64,000 bases of DNA from the NCBI GenBank assembly GCA_008680965.1, contig NAKE01000001.1:806001-870000 (forward strand). The letters run 5' to 3'. Shown here in pieces: positions 9,099 to 16,729 of this stretch. Position 1 is the stretch's first letter. Each line of letters opens with the position of its first letter. Below the pieces are notes generated by a model. That model had not been told where the DNA came from. It ran no database searches and worked only from the letters and a program-made list of their open reading frames with translations. Position numbers and translations under genes: made by a program. Origin of the DNA: Collinsella aerofaciens. Its GTDB lineage: Bacteria > Actinomycetota > Coriobacteriia > Coriobacteriales > Coriobacteriaceae.

Positions 9099-9898
9099 TG
9101 GAGGCGTTTTCGTTTGGCAGCTACTATCCCGGCGATAGTGCAATCCACCGCATGGACCCGCGAACCAAGTTGCTCTTGGGCTTTGTGTTTCTGATCACGA
9201 CGCTCACGGTCAACAGCTTCCGCGGACTGGTCCCGGTCGCAATCTTCGTCGTCCTGATCTATACCGTGTCCCGGGTGCCGGCTCGTCGCGTCCTGTCATC
9301 GATGGCGCCGCTGCTGGCGATCGTCGCGGTGGTCGCGGTGCTCAACCTGTTTTCCGACCAGAGCGGGCGCATTCTGTGGCAGCTCGGCTTTTTGCAGATA
9401 AGCGAGGGCTCGTTACATTCCGCCGCCTTTATGGCGTGCCGCCTGACCTTGATGATGGCCGGCATGAGCGCCATTACGCTCACCACACCGACGCTCGACC
9501 TCACCGCGGGCTTTGAGCGCCTGCTCGCGCCGTTTGCGCGTGTGGGACTTCCTGCACACGAGCTCGGTATGATTATGGGTATCGCGCTGCGCTTTATGCC
9601 GCAGTTTGCCACCGAGATAAAGCAGACGGCGGACGCGCAGGCGAGCCGCGGTGCGCGCGTGACGGGAGGCCCGCTCGGCGGCGTGCGTATGCTCGGCAGT
9701 GTGGCGATTCCGCTGTTCACGGGGGTGTTCCGTCATGCCGAAACGCTGTCTGCCGCCATGGATGCCCGTTGTTATCATGGCGAACAGGGCCGAACGCGCC
9801 TGCATACGCTTGTGTTTGGCCGCGGCGATGCGCTGGCAGCGGTGGTGACGATGCTGCTGCTCATCTGCGTCATCGTCATCAATCTTCAACTTGTTTAG
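9098..9898 (+). CDS. ecfT: ECF transporter transmembrane component EcfT
   Basis: 266-residue membrane protein (CbiQ/EcfT family) that couples the ATPases to S components. It has several hydrophobic helices and the cytoplasmic coupling motif region: ADAQASRGARVTGG (first Ala-Arg-Gly-type motif) and AETLSAAMDARCYHGE (second). Start ATG 9098 overlaps the upstream stop (TAATG), showing tight translational coupling. Since no other S component is encoded here, it may also serve S components encoded elsewhere. Confidence 0.93.
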   Translation: MEAFSFGSYYPGDSAIHRMDPRTKLLLGFVFLITTLTVNSFRGLVPVAIFVVLIYTVSRVPARRVLSSMAPLLAIVAVVAVLNLFSDQSGRILWQLGFLQISEGSLHSAAFMACRLTLMMAGMSAITLTTPTLDLTAGFERLLAPFARVGLPAHELGMIMGIALRFMPQFATEIKQTADAQASRGARVTGGPLGGVRMLGSVAIPLFTGVFRHAETLSAAMDARCYHGEQGRTRLHTLVFGRGDALAAVVTMLLLICVIVINLQLV

Positions 9899-9928
9899 GC
9901 GCGATTCGAGCGCAGGAAAGGGGTTCCT

Positions 9929-10375
9929 ATGACCGACAACGACCGCACGGCGCAGCTCGAGCGCGCCTGTTCGTATCTTAGGCGTATTCCGGCGTGGTAT
10001 CTCGCCACGATTGACGTGACGGACGGACATCAGCCGCGCGTGAGGCCGTTCTCGTTTGCCATGGTCGATGATGGCAAGCTGTGGTTTTGCACCTCGCGCG
10101 ATAAGGACGTGTGGGCCGAGCTCAGCACGAACCCCAAGCTTGAGGTTTCGGGTTGGAAACCGGGGGAGTGTTGGATTGTGCTGACCGGCGAGGCCGCGCT
10201 CGAGGACGACGCGGTCGTGAGCGACCGGGTGCGCCAAGCCGGCTTTAAGCACATGGTGGGCATCGGCGAAGACCACGAGAGCGCCAATGACGGTCGCCTT
10301 GCGTTTTTCTCGGTGCGCAACATCGCCGCCCGCTTCTGCGATATCGACGGCAGCGAGGAGCGCCTGGAGCTCTAG
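9929..10375 (+). CDS. Pyridoxamine 5'-phosphate oxidase-like flavin split-barrel protein
   Basis: 148 residues. It has the split-barrel pattern IPAWYLATIDVTDGHQPRVRPFSFAMVDDGKLWFCTSRDKDVWAEL, where the RPF and the WFCTS strand usually contact FMN (or F420/heme in relatives). It is preceded by AGGAAAGGGG at a good distance. It lies 30 bases after ecfT and is probably part of the same transcript. It resembles the next gene along its whole length, so the two are paralogues. Likely a small FMN-binding redox protein; substrate unknown. Confidence 0.8.
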   Translation: MTDNDRTAQLERACSYLRRIPAWYLATIDVTDGHQPRVRPFSFAMVDDGKLWFCTSRDKDVWAELSTNPKLEVSGWKPGECWIVLTGEAALEDDAVVSDRVRQAGFKHMVGIGEDHESANDGRLAFFSVRNIAARFCDIDGSEERLEL

Positions 10376-10426
10376 CGCGTCTCAAATTAACTACCCATCT
10401 CAAAATGGCGAGCGTCAGGAGGACAC

Positions 10427-10837
10427 ATGGACGGATTGAATACAGTGTTGGAGTATCTGACGTCGGTGCCGGCATGGTATTTGGCGACGAGCGTTGACGG
10501 GCAGCCGCATGTGCGTCCGTTTTCGTTTGCGCAGATCCAGGACGGCAAGCTGTGGTTTGTAACGGCGCGCACCAAAGACGTGTGGCAAGAGCTGCTGCAA
10601 AATCAACGCTTCGAGGCCACGAGTTGGTGGCCGGGCCATGGCTGGCTCATCTTGCGCGGGCGTGCCGGCTTGGATGACCGGGCTTTAGGCGAAATGCGCG
10701 AAGCCGGGTGGAAGCATCTAGAGCACCTGGGCGAGCACTATGAGGGGCCTAACGACCCCACGCTCGTCTTCTTTAGCGTCGAGGATCCCGAGGCTTTTAT
10801 CTGCAATCACGACGAATGGGTGCCGGTCGAGCTCTAG
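10427..10837 (+). CDS. Pyridoxamine 5'-phosphate oxidase-like flavin split-barrel protein, paralogue
   Basis: 136 residues, same fold signature as the preceding gene (VPAWYLATSVDGQPHVRPFSFAQIQDGKLWFVTARTKDVWQEL; later EHYEGPNDPTLVFFSVEDPEAFI). GGAGG lies seven bases before ATG 10427. Tandem duplication beside a riboflavin importer suggests that both bind a flavin; that is inference from fold and place. Confidence 0.8.
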   Translation: MDGLNTVLEYLTSVPAWYLATSVDGQPHVRPFSFAQIQDGKLWFVTARTKDVWQELLQNQRFEATSWWPGHGWLILRGRAGLDDRALGEMREAGWKHLEHLGEHYEGPNDPTLVFFSVEDPEAFICNHDEWVPVEL

Positions 10838-10874
10838 CCAGCTGGCTCATCCTAACAACTTGGTTTTCGCATGG

Positions 10875-10928
10875 GCGGGCCCCGTATTGCCCGGCGCCGT
10901 TGGGAGCGCCGGTCAATACGGGGCCCGC
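10875..10928 (+). terminator. Strong GC-rich hairpin ending the flavin operon
   Basis: Perfect 15-bp stem GCGGGCCCCGTATTG / CAATACGGGGCCCGC enclosing a second 7-bp stem CCGGCGC / GCGCCGG. The T tail is weak (CATTTGTC), so it may act with Rho or as an RNA-stabilising end. Confidence 0.6.
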
Positions 10929-10972
10929 TCCATTTGTCAATTCCTTCAAGCGAATGTGTCGGGAATGTTTCA

Positions 10973-11009
10973 ATGCATGAATATGCAAGCCATTTACGTA
11001 TTCATGCAT
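10973..11009 (+). promoter_or_regulatory. Putative ArgR operator upstream of argC
   Basis: Perfect 11-bp inverted repeat ATGCATGAATA (10973-10983) and TATTCATGCAT (10999-11009), spacer 15. The TGAATA / TATTCA halves resemble ARG-box half-sites bound by arginine repressors. It sits about 85 bases before argC. Confidence 0.6.
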
Positions 11010-11094
11010 CTTTTGGTGCTAAAGTTTCAACCCACTTCATAACGACCGCTGCGAAATGCGCATCGGTGCATAAATCGCAGACAAGGAGTCTGAT

Positions 11095-12165
11095 ATGTCT
11101 TTGAAGGTTGGAATCGTCGGCGCGGCTGGATATGCCGGAGCCGAGCTCATTCGCCTCGTCCTCGGTCATCCCGAGTTTGAACTTGCTGCCATTACGTCCA
11201 ACGCCGATGCCGGCCAGCCGTTGTCTGCGGTGTACCCGAGCTTCACCGGCGTAAGCGATCTTGTCTTTACGACGCATGATGCCCCCGAGCTCAAGAACTG
11301 CGACGCGGTCTTTTTGGCCGTGCCGCACACGGCTGCCATGGCACAGGTGCCCGCGCTGCTTGCATCGGGCGTCTCCTGCTTTGATCTTTCGGCCGACTAC
11401 CGTCTGAACGACGCGTCCGTTTTTGAGGCTTGGTATGCCGCCGAGCATACGAGCCCCGAGCTGCTCAAGACCCGTGCCTTCGGTCTGCCCGAGCTGTTCT
11501 GCCAGGACTTGGAGACCGCCGCATCCGACCATGCCGACGGCAAACCCGTGCTGGTCGCCTGCGCCGGTTGCTATCCCACCGCAACGAGCCTTGCCGCCGC
11601 GCCCGCCGTGCGCGCGGGCTGGGTGGCCGAGAACGGTCCCGTGATTGTCGATGCCATTAGCGGCGTGACGGGCGCCGGTAAGTCCTGCAACGCCCGCACC
11701 CATTTTTGCAGCGCCGACGAGAACTTGGAGGCCTACGGCGTGGGCAAGCATCGCCACACGCCCGAGATTGAGCAAATCCTTGGCCTGACCGATCGCGTCG
11801 TCTTTACCCCGCACCTGGCACCGCTCAAGCGCGGTCTGCTCTCCACGGTGACGCTGCCGCTCGCACCGCAGGCTCTCGACACGCTGGCTCTTGAGGATGT
11901 CGTCGACCATTACAAGCAGTTCTACGCCGGTCGCACCTTTGTGCGCGTGCTCGATGCCGGCCAGCAGCCCAAGACGGCTTCGGTCGTCGGCACCAACGCT
12001 GCCCAGATTGGCCTCGCGCTCAACAAGCGCGCGGGCGTGCTGATGGCGACGGGCGCCATCGACAATCTGTGCAAGGGCGCTGCGGGCCAAGCAGTCCAGT
12101 GCGCCAATATCGTCTTTGGCTTTGACGAGCGACGAGGCTTGCCTACAGTGGCGTGCCCGGTGTAG
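11095..12165 (+). CDS. argC: N-acetyl-gamma-glutamyl-phosphate reductase
   Basis: 356-residue NADPH-dependent enzyme of arginine synthesis. It reduces N-acetylglutamyl phosphate to the semialdehyde. The N-terminal dinucleotide-binding motif is VGIVGAAGYAGAELIRL. The catalytic Cys is in VACAGCYPTA. HLAPLKRGLLSTVTLPL and FVRVLDAGQQPKTASVVGTN are family blocks. ATG 11095 follows AAGGAG. It is first of the argCJBD set in pathway-typical order and probably under the dyad at 10973-11009. Confidence 0.97.
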   Translation: MSLKVGIVGAAGYAGAELIRLVLGHPEFELAAITSNADAGQPLSAVYPSFTGVSDLVFTTHDAPELKNCDAVFLAVPHTAAMAQVPALLASGVSCFDLSADYRLNDASVFEAWYAAEHTSPELLKTRAFGLPELFCQDLETAASDHADGKPVLVACAGCYPTATSLAAAPAVRAGWVAENGPVIVDAISGVTGAGKSCNARTHFCSADENLEAYGVGKHRHTPEIEQILGLTDRVVFTPHLAPLKRGLLSTVTLPLAPQALDTLALEDVVDHYKQFYAGRTFVRVLDAGQQPKTASVVGTNAAQIGLALNKRAGVLMATGAIDNLCKGAAGQAVQCANIVFGFDERRGLPTVACPV

Positions 12166-12168
12166 CAC

Positions 12169-12206
12169 ATTCGATTGTTAACGATTTGGTAGTCGGGCAT
12201 CGAATG
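12169..12206. repeat. Small hairpin in the argC-argJ gap
   Basis: CATTCGAT / ATCGAATG, 8-bp perfect arms starting just after the argC stop. No T tail, so probably not a terminator. The rest of the 135-base gap holds only the argJ ribosome site AAGGAG. Confidence 0.4.
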
Positions 12207-12300
12207 GGGCGCCACTCTTAAGCTGGTCTCATGATCACGACTGGCATGGCGCACCAACCGATGTCCGTTTTTTTGTTTGACATAAGGAGTCATAAAGACG

Positions 12301-13569
12301 ATGGATACCGAGCTGTTTGATATCAAGATTCGCGCCGTCGAGGGTGGCGTTACGGCTGCGGCTGGTTTTAAAGCTGCAGGCATCCACGCTGGGTTCCGCA
12401 AGAACCCCGAGCGTCTGGATTACGCGCTCGTCGTGCCCGATAAACCCTGTGCCGGTGCCGGCGTGTTTACCACCAATCGCTTTTGCGCGGCGCCCGTGCA
12501 GGTGAGCCGTGCCAACCTGGGCGGTGCCGACAAGGGGTACGGTATCATCGCCGGCATTTCGGTCAACTCTGGCAATGCCAACGCCGCCACGGGTGAGACC
12601 GGCCTTGCATGCGCGCGCGAGACGTGCAGCATCGCATCGCAGGTCATCGGCTGCGAACCCCAGCAGATCCTAGTCGCCTCCACGGGCGTGATTGGCCAGA
12701 TTCTGCCGATCGACACGTTTGAGACCGCCATTCCTGCTGCCTACGAGGCGCTCTCCGCCCACGGTGGCGCCGATGCCGCTCGCGCCATCATGACGACCGA
12801 CACGCACTCCAAGGAGTACGCCGTGTCCTACGTCAGTGAGGCTGCGGGTCATGCGGGCAATGTCTATACGGTAGGCGGAATGTGCAAGGGCTCGGGCATG
12901 ATCATGCCCAACATGGCCACCATGATCGCAGTTATCACTACCGATGCCCCCGTCGAGCCTGCGGCACTTCATGCCCTGCTGCTCTCGACCGTCAAGCAGA
13001 CCTTTAACAAGGTAACGGTCGATTCCGACACCTCGACCAACGACACCTGCACCATGCTTGCCTCCGGTGCCGCTGCCGCGGATGCCGAGCCTATCGTCGA
13101 GGGCTCCGATGCCTTTGACGAGTTGACATTTGCCGTGCACGAGGTGTGCGAGAGCCTGGCGCGCAATATCGCCGCCGATGGTGAGGGCGCATCCAAGCTT
13201 GTTACGGTCAACGTTACCGGCGCCGTAAACGACGAGGAGGCCGATATCGCCGCCCGTGCCGTTGCCAACTCGCCGCTCGTTAAGACCTGCATCGCCGGCC
13301 ACGACTGCAACTGGGGCCGCGTTGCTATGGCGCTTGGCAAGTGCGGCGTGAAGTTTAATCAGGAAGACGTTTCCATCGACATGATGGGCATGCCTGTCTG
13401 TCGCGACGGTCTGACTGTTCCCTTTGACGAGGACGAGGCTCTACGACGTTTTGAGGCGCCCGAGATCGTGATCTCGGCCGACCTGGGTGCAGGCAACGCG
13501 GCAACGACCGTGTGGACCTGCGACCTCACGCATGAGTACATCTCCATCAACGGCGACTACCGTTCCTAG
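12301..13569 (+). CDS. argJ: Glutamate N-acetyltransferase / ornithine acetyltransferase (bifunctional ArgJ)
   Basis: 422 residues. It recycles the acetyl group from N-acetylornithine to glutamate and, in bifunctional types, also makes N-acetylglutamate from acetyl-CoA. The precursor self-cleaves before a Thr: the conserved segment KGSGMIMPNMATMIAV is present, predicting Ala-Thr cleavage and alpha and beta chains. Other blocks are VNSGNANAATGETG and VTVDSDTSTNDTCTMLASG. It ends with HEYISINGDYRS, as usual. No argA is needed if it is bifunctional, which I cannot decide from sequence alone. Confidence 0.96.
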   Translation: MDTELFDIKIRAVEGGVTAAAGFKAAGIHAGFRKNPERLDYALVVPDKPCAGAGVFTTNRFCAAPVQVSRANLGGADKGYGIIAGISVNSGNANAATGETGLACARETCSIASQVIGCEPQQILVASTGVIGQILPIDTFETAIPAAYEALSAHGGADAARAIMTTDTHSKEYAVSYVSEAAGHAGNVYTVGGMCKGSGMIMPNMATMIAVITTDAPVEPAALHALLLSTVKQTFNKVTVDSDTSTNDTCTMLASGAAAADAEPIVEGSDAFDELTFAVHEVCESLARNIAADGEGASKLVTVNVTGAVNDEEADIAARAVANSPLVKTCIAGHDCNWGRVAMALGKCGVKFNQEDVSIDMMGMPVCRDGLTVPFDEDEALRRFEAPEIVISADLGAGNAATTVWTCDLTHEYISINGDYRS

Positions 13570-13650
13570 ATTCCAGACACGCTGCGCATCTTGCCGCGAT
13601 TGCGGACAGCGGAGCACGGCGCGATAACGATACGAAAGACGAGGCAGATT

Positions 13651-14631
13651 ATGAAATTCGCACGCGATTGTCGTTCGAGCGAATCCAACGAAGCAACCGC
13701 GCAGCTGCTGTTCGAAGCGCTGCCGTGGATTAAGAACCTGACCGGCAAGACGGTTGTTATCAAATATGGCGGAGCCGCCATGGTTGATGAGCAGCTGCGC
13801 CGCGACGTGATGAGCGACATCGTCCTCCTTAAGATCATCGGCATGCGCCCCGTCATCGTGCATGGTGGCGGCAAGGCCATCAACGAGGCGCTGAGCCACT
13901 ACGACATCCCCGTCGAGTTTAAGAACGGCCAGCGCGTGACCACGCCGGCGACCATGGATATCGTGCGCGAGGTGCTGGGCGGTAAGGTCAACCAGGAGCT
14001 GGTTGCTGCCATTAACCAGCACGGCAACCTGGCCGTGGGCGTGTCGGGCAGCGATGCCGGCACGCTTATCGCCGAGCCGCTAGACCCCGAGCTCGGTCGC
14101 GTGGGCAAAGTGACGCACGTCAACACCGACTATATCGAGCGCTTACTCGATAGTGAGTACATCCCCGTCATCGCTACCGTCGCGGCGGGGGAGGACGGCG
14201 GTTTCTTCAACATCAACGCCGACACCGCTGCCGGTGCTGTTGCCGCGGCGCTCCACGCGCACAAGGCGATCTTTTTGACCGATGTCGATGGCCTGTATAA
14301 GGACTTTAGCGACAAGGATTCGCTCATCTCCAACCTGACGCTCGACGAGGTTAATGAGATGCTCTATGGGGGCGAGGTCGAAAAAGGCATGATTCCCAAG
14401 CTACGCGCCGCTGTCGATGCGCTTACCGCCGGCGTATTTCGTGCCCACATCATTAATGGTACTACGCCGCACTCGCTGCTGCTGGAGCTGCTGACCGATG
14501 CCGGCGTCGGCACCGTGATCCATTCCACCGAGACGGCTTACGAGTTCGATACGCATCCGCATCCGCTTTCGACGTTTGCTGCGCGTCTGACCGAGAACCT
14601 TGACGAGGTCGAGAAGCTCCAGACGGTCTAG
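13651..14631 (+). CDS. argB: Acetylglutamate kinase
   Basis: 326-residue amino-acid kinase that phosphorylates N-acetylglutamate. Motifs are TVVIKYGGAAM (Lys-containing phosphate site), VIVHGGGKAINEAL, VGVSGSDAGTLIAE and GFFNINADTAAGAVAAAL. An ORF start at 13591 would add 20 atypical residues; ATG 13651 has GAGGCAG upstream and gives the family N-terminus (EALPWIKNLTGKTVVIKYGG). A ~20-residue C-terminal tail beyond THPHPLSTF makes it slightly longer than the usual ~300 residues. Confidence 0.96.
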   Translation: MKFARDCRSSESNEATAQLLFEALPWIKNLTGKTVVIKYGGAAMVDEQLRRDVMSDIVLLKIIGMRPVIVHGGGKAINEALSHYDIPVEFKNGQRVTTPATMDIVREVLGGKVNQELVAAINQHGNLAVGVSGSDAGTLIAEPLDPELGRVGKVTHVNTDYIERLLDSEYIPVIATVAAGEDGGFFNINADTAAGAVAAALHAHKAIFLTDVDGLYKDFSDKDSLISNLTLDEVNEMLYGGEVEKGMIPKLRAAVDALTAGVFRAHIINGTTPHSLLLELLTDAGVGTVIHSTETAYEFDTHPHPLSTFAARLTENLDEVEKLQTV

Positions 14632-14700
14632 CTGACCCGCAGCCGCCCCATTCCTGCACCCGTAGGTCTGCGCCGTCCGGCGCTCAACGAAAGGCATCCC

Positions 14701-15984
14701 ATGTCACTTGCTGCTCAACAATCGCTCGAATCTCACTACGTCATGCACACCTTTGGCCGCTCGTCGGTCGAGTTTGTCGAAGGCCACGGCATGAAGCTCA
14801 CCGGCGACGATGGTCGCGAATACCTCGATTTTCTTGCCGGCATCGGCGTGTGCAGCCTGGGCCACGGCAACCCGGCAGTGCTGTCGGCGCTCGAGGCTCA
14901 GACCAAGAAGCTCTTGCATGTCTCCAACTATTTCTACATCGAGCAGCGCGGCCAGATCGCGGCGCTGCTGTCCAAGCTCGCTAACGATGATGTGGACGGT
15001 GCTCGCGTGCTTGCCGACGCGATTGCCGCTGGCGACGAGACCACGGCGGCAGCGCTTGGCGTTCCGGCTGCGGGCGAGCAGGTGTGGGAGACGTTCTTTG
15101 CCAATTCCGGTGCCGAGGCCAACGAGGGTTCGATGAAGCTCGCACGTCTGTACGCCAAGCGTGCCGGCAACGGTGGCAACACCATCGTGTGCATGCGTGG
15201 CGGCTTTCACGGTCGTACGCTCGAGACTATTGCGGCCACCATGCAGGATTGGCTGCAGGACAGTTTCCGCCCGCTGCCGGGTGGCTTTGTGGCCTGCACA
15301 CCCAACGATGTAGATGAGCTGCGCGCAATCTTTAAGCAGCTGGGCAGCGAAATCTGTGCCGTGATGCTTGAGCCAATCCAGGGCGAGAGCGGTGTGCATC
15401 CCATGACCGAGGAGTTTATGGCTGCGGCGCGTGACTTGGCGCACGAGGTGGGTGCCGTGCTTATCGCCGACGAGGTCCAGTGCGGAATCTTTCGCACGGG
15501 GAAGCCGTTTGCGTTCCAGACCTATGGCGTGGAGCCCGACATCATGAGCCTTGCCAAGGGCATCGCCGACGGCGTGCCCATGGGGGCCGTGGTGGCGAAG
15601 AAAGAGATCGCCGATGTGTTTAAGCCCGGCGATCACGGTTCGACCTTTGGCGGTAGCTGCTTGGCCATCGCGGCGTGTGCCGCGACGCTCTCCGTGCTTG
15701 TGCGCGGCAATTATGCCGAGCATGCTGCCAAGGTTGGCGCCTATATGGAGCGGGCGCTGGCTAAGCTTCCGCATGTGGTAGAGGTGCGTGGTCGCGGCCT
15801 GATGCTCGGCTGCGATCTGGACGATGCCGCGGGTGATGCACACGACGTCGTGGCCCGTGCATTGGGGGCTGGTGCCGTGATCAACGCTACGGGCGCACAT
15901 ACGCTGCGCTTCCTTCCGCCGCTCGTGTGCGAAGAGGCCGACGTGGACAGCCTAACCGAGATCCTGTCGGGCGTTTTGGGCTAA
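14701..15984 (+). CDS. argD: Acetylornithine aminotransferase
   Basis: 427-residue class III PLP-dependent aminotransferase converting N-acetylglutamate semialdehyde to N-acetylornithine. Present are FLAGIGVCSLGHGNPAVLSAL, FFANSGAEANEGSMKLAR, CMRGGFHGRTLETIAAT, the cofactor-binding IADEVQCGIFRTG, and the Schiff-base Lys in MSLAKGIADGVPMGAVV. Residues ~88-120 (DVDGARVLADAIAAGDETTA) form an insertion relative to common ArgD, giving a slightly long protein. Last gene of the arg set, followed by a good terminator. Confidence 0.95.
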   Translation: MSLAAQQSLESHYVMHTFGRSSVEFVEGHGMKLTGDDGREYLDFLAGIGVCSLGHGNPAVLSALEAQTKKLLHVSNYFYIEQRGQIAALLSKLANDDVDGARVLADAIAAGDETTAAALGVPAAGEQVWETFFANSGAEANEGSMKLARLYAKRAGNGGNTIVCMRGGFHGRTLETIAATMQDWLQDSFRPLPGGFVACTPNDVDELRAIFKQLGSEICAVMLEPIQGESGVHPMTEEFMAAARDLAHEVGAVLIADEVQCGIFRTGKPFAFQTYGVEPDIMSLAKGIADGVPMGAVVAKKEIADVFKPGDHGSTFGGSCLAIAACAATLSVLVRGNYAEHAAKVGAYMERALAKLPHVVEVRGRGLMLGCDLDDAAGDAHDVVARALGAGAVINATGAHTLRFLPPLVCEEADVDSLTEILSGVLG

Positions 15985-16011
15985 CGAGAGTAAAACATAG
16001 CCAGTTTGAAC

Positions 16012-16070
16012 GGGTTCCAGATTGTCGGTGCGTCATTTGATGCATCTTTGGACGGTCTGGAACCCTTTTT
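16012..16070 (+). terminator. Intrinsic terminator of the arg operon
   Basis: 10-bp stem GGGTTCCAGA / TCTGGAACCC (16012-16021, 16056-16065) followed by TTTTT. Confidence 0.85.
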
Positions 16071-16102
16071 GCCGTAAATCTGCAATGGCCAGGAGAGCTT
16101 CT

Positions 16103-16317
16103 GGCCAAAAAATGCCAAATATGAGTACTGTCACCAGTTGAATCTCATATGAAACCGACTATTTAGGGTTAGTTAGACCACACATGTTCAATTATGTTAG
16201 TGGAAAACTAGTAGCAAAGGCTTCAAATCGCTGATTCAAGGCTAGATTTATCCAGTCATATCCAAAAATTGCTGCTACAAAATTAGTAACAGTACTCATT
16301 TTTGCCATTTTTTGACC
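16103..16317. repeat. AT-rich MITE-like element with 29-bp terminal inverted repeats
   Basis: 215 bases. The ends match as inverted repeats at 26 of 29 positions (16103-16131 and 16289-16317; shared ATGAGTACTGT and CAAAAAATG). The interior is far more AT-rich than its surroundings and has no gene. No clear target duplication. It is likely a non-autonomous transposon remnant mobilised by an IS not in this window. Confidence 0.75.
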
Positions 16318-16343
16318 ACGGCCTTTGTGACAGACGTGTTGAC

Positions 16344-16428
16344 GGGTTCGAATCCTATGCGCTGGGCGCAAACAAAAACGGTCCCCTTGCGAGGACCGTT
16401 TCCAATTCAGTGGTGGGCGATGAGGGAT
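16344..16428. repeat. tRNA 3'-end remnant unit A
   Basis: Starts with a T-arm-like GGGTTCGAATCC on the plus strand, then a hairpin AAACGGTCC / GGACCGTTT, then 22 bases (16407-16428) identical to the 3' end of the tRNA-Val gene in the opposite orientation. A second diverged unit lies 185 bases on. Confidence 0.65.
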
Positions 16429-16528
16429 GTCCGCGTGCGGCTTCGCCGCCCGCGCCCCGCTTCGGGCCTGCGGCCCTCGCGTGCTGCGCTGGAAAACGCT
16501 TCGCGTTTCCTCAGCTCCGCACCTTTGC

Positions 16529-16614
16529 GGGTTCGAATCCCTCTGCGATGGGCCCAAAAAGGAAAGGCCCCCATCGCTGGGAGCCTATCAAATCAGTGGT
16601 GGGCGATGAGGGAT
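16529..16614. repeat. tRNA 3'-end remnant unit B, running into tRNA-Val
   Basis: Same arrangement as unit A: GGGTTCGAATCC, a hairpin (AGGCCCCC / GGGAGCCT), then the 22-base match at 16593-16614, which here is the true 3' end of tRNA-Val plus flank. The sequence between the units (16429-16528) is very GC-rich and holds no gene. Confidence 0.65.
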
Positions 16615-16672
16615 TCGAACCCCCAGCCTTGTGCGTGTAAAGCACCTGCGCTAACCGTTGCGCCAATCGCCC
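16597..16672 (-). tRNA. tRNA-Val (anticodon TAC)
   Basis: Minus-strand cloverleaf. Acceptor GGGCGAT pairs with ATCGCCC, anticodon loop TTTACAC (anticodon TAC), T-loop TTCGAAT, encoded CCA (TGGT on the plus strand at 16597-16600). The 3' end is duplicated at 16407-16428. Confidence 0.93.
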
Positions 16673-16729
16673 GCAGGGATTGAGTATAGCGGAAACCCTG
16701 CGTGGTTCACCGCTAATTCATAACGAAAA

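Noticed and set aside
16429..16528. A complete plus-strand tRNA joined to GGGTTCGAATCC at 16529
   Set aside because: The 5' half needed for an acceptor stem and anticodon arm cannot be formed from the upstream bases.
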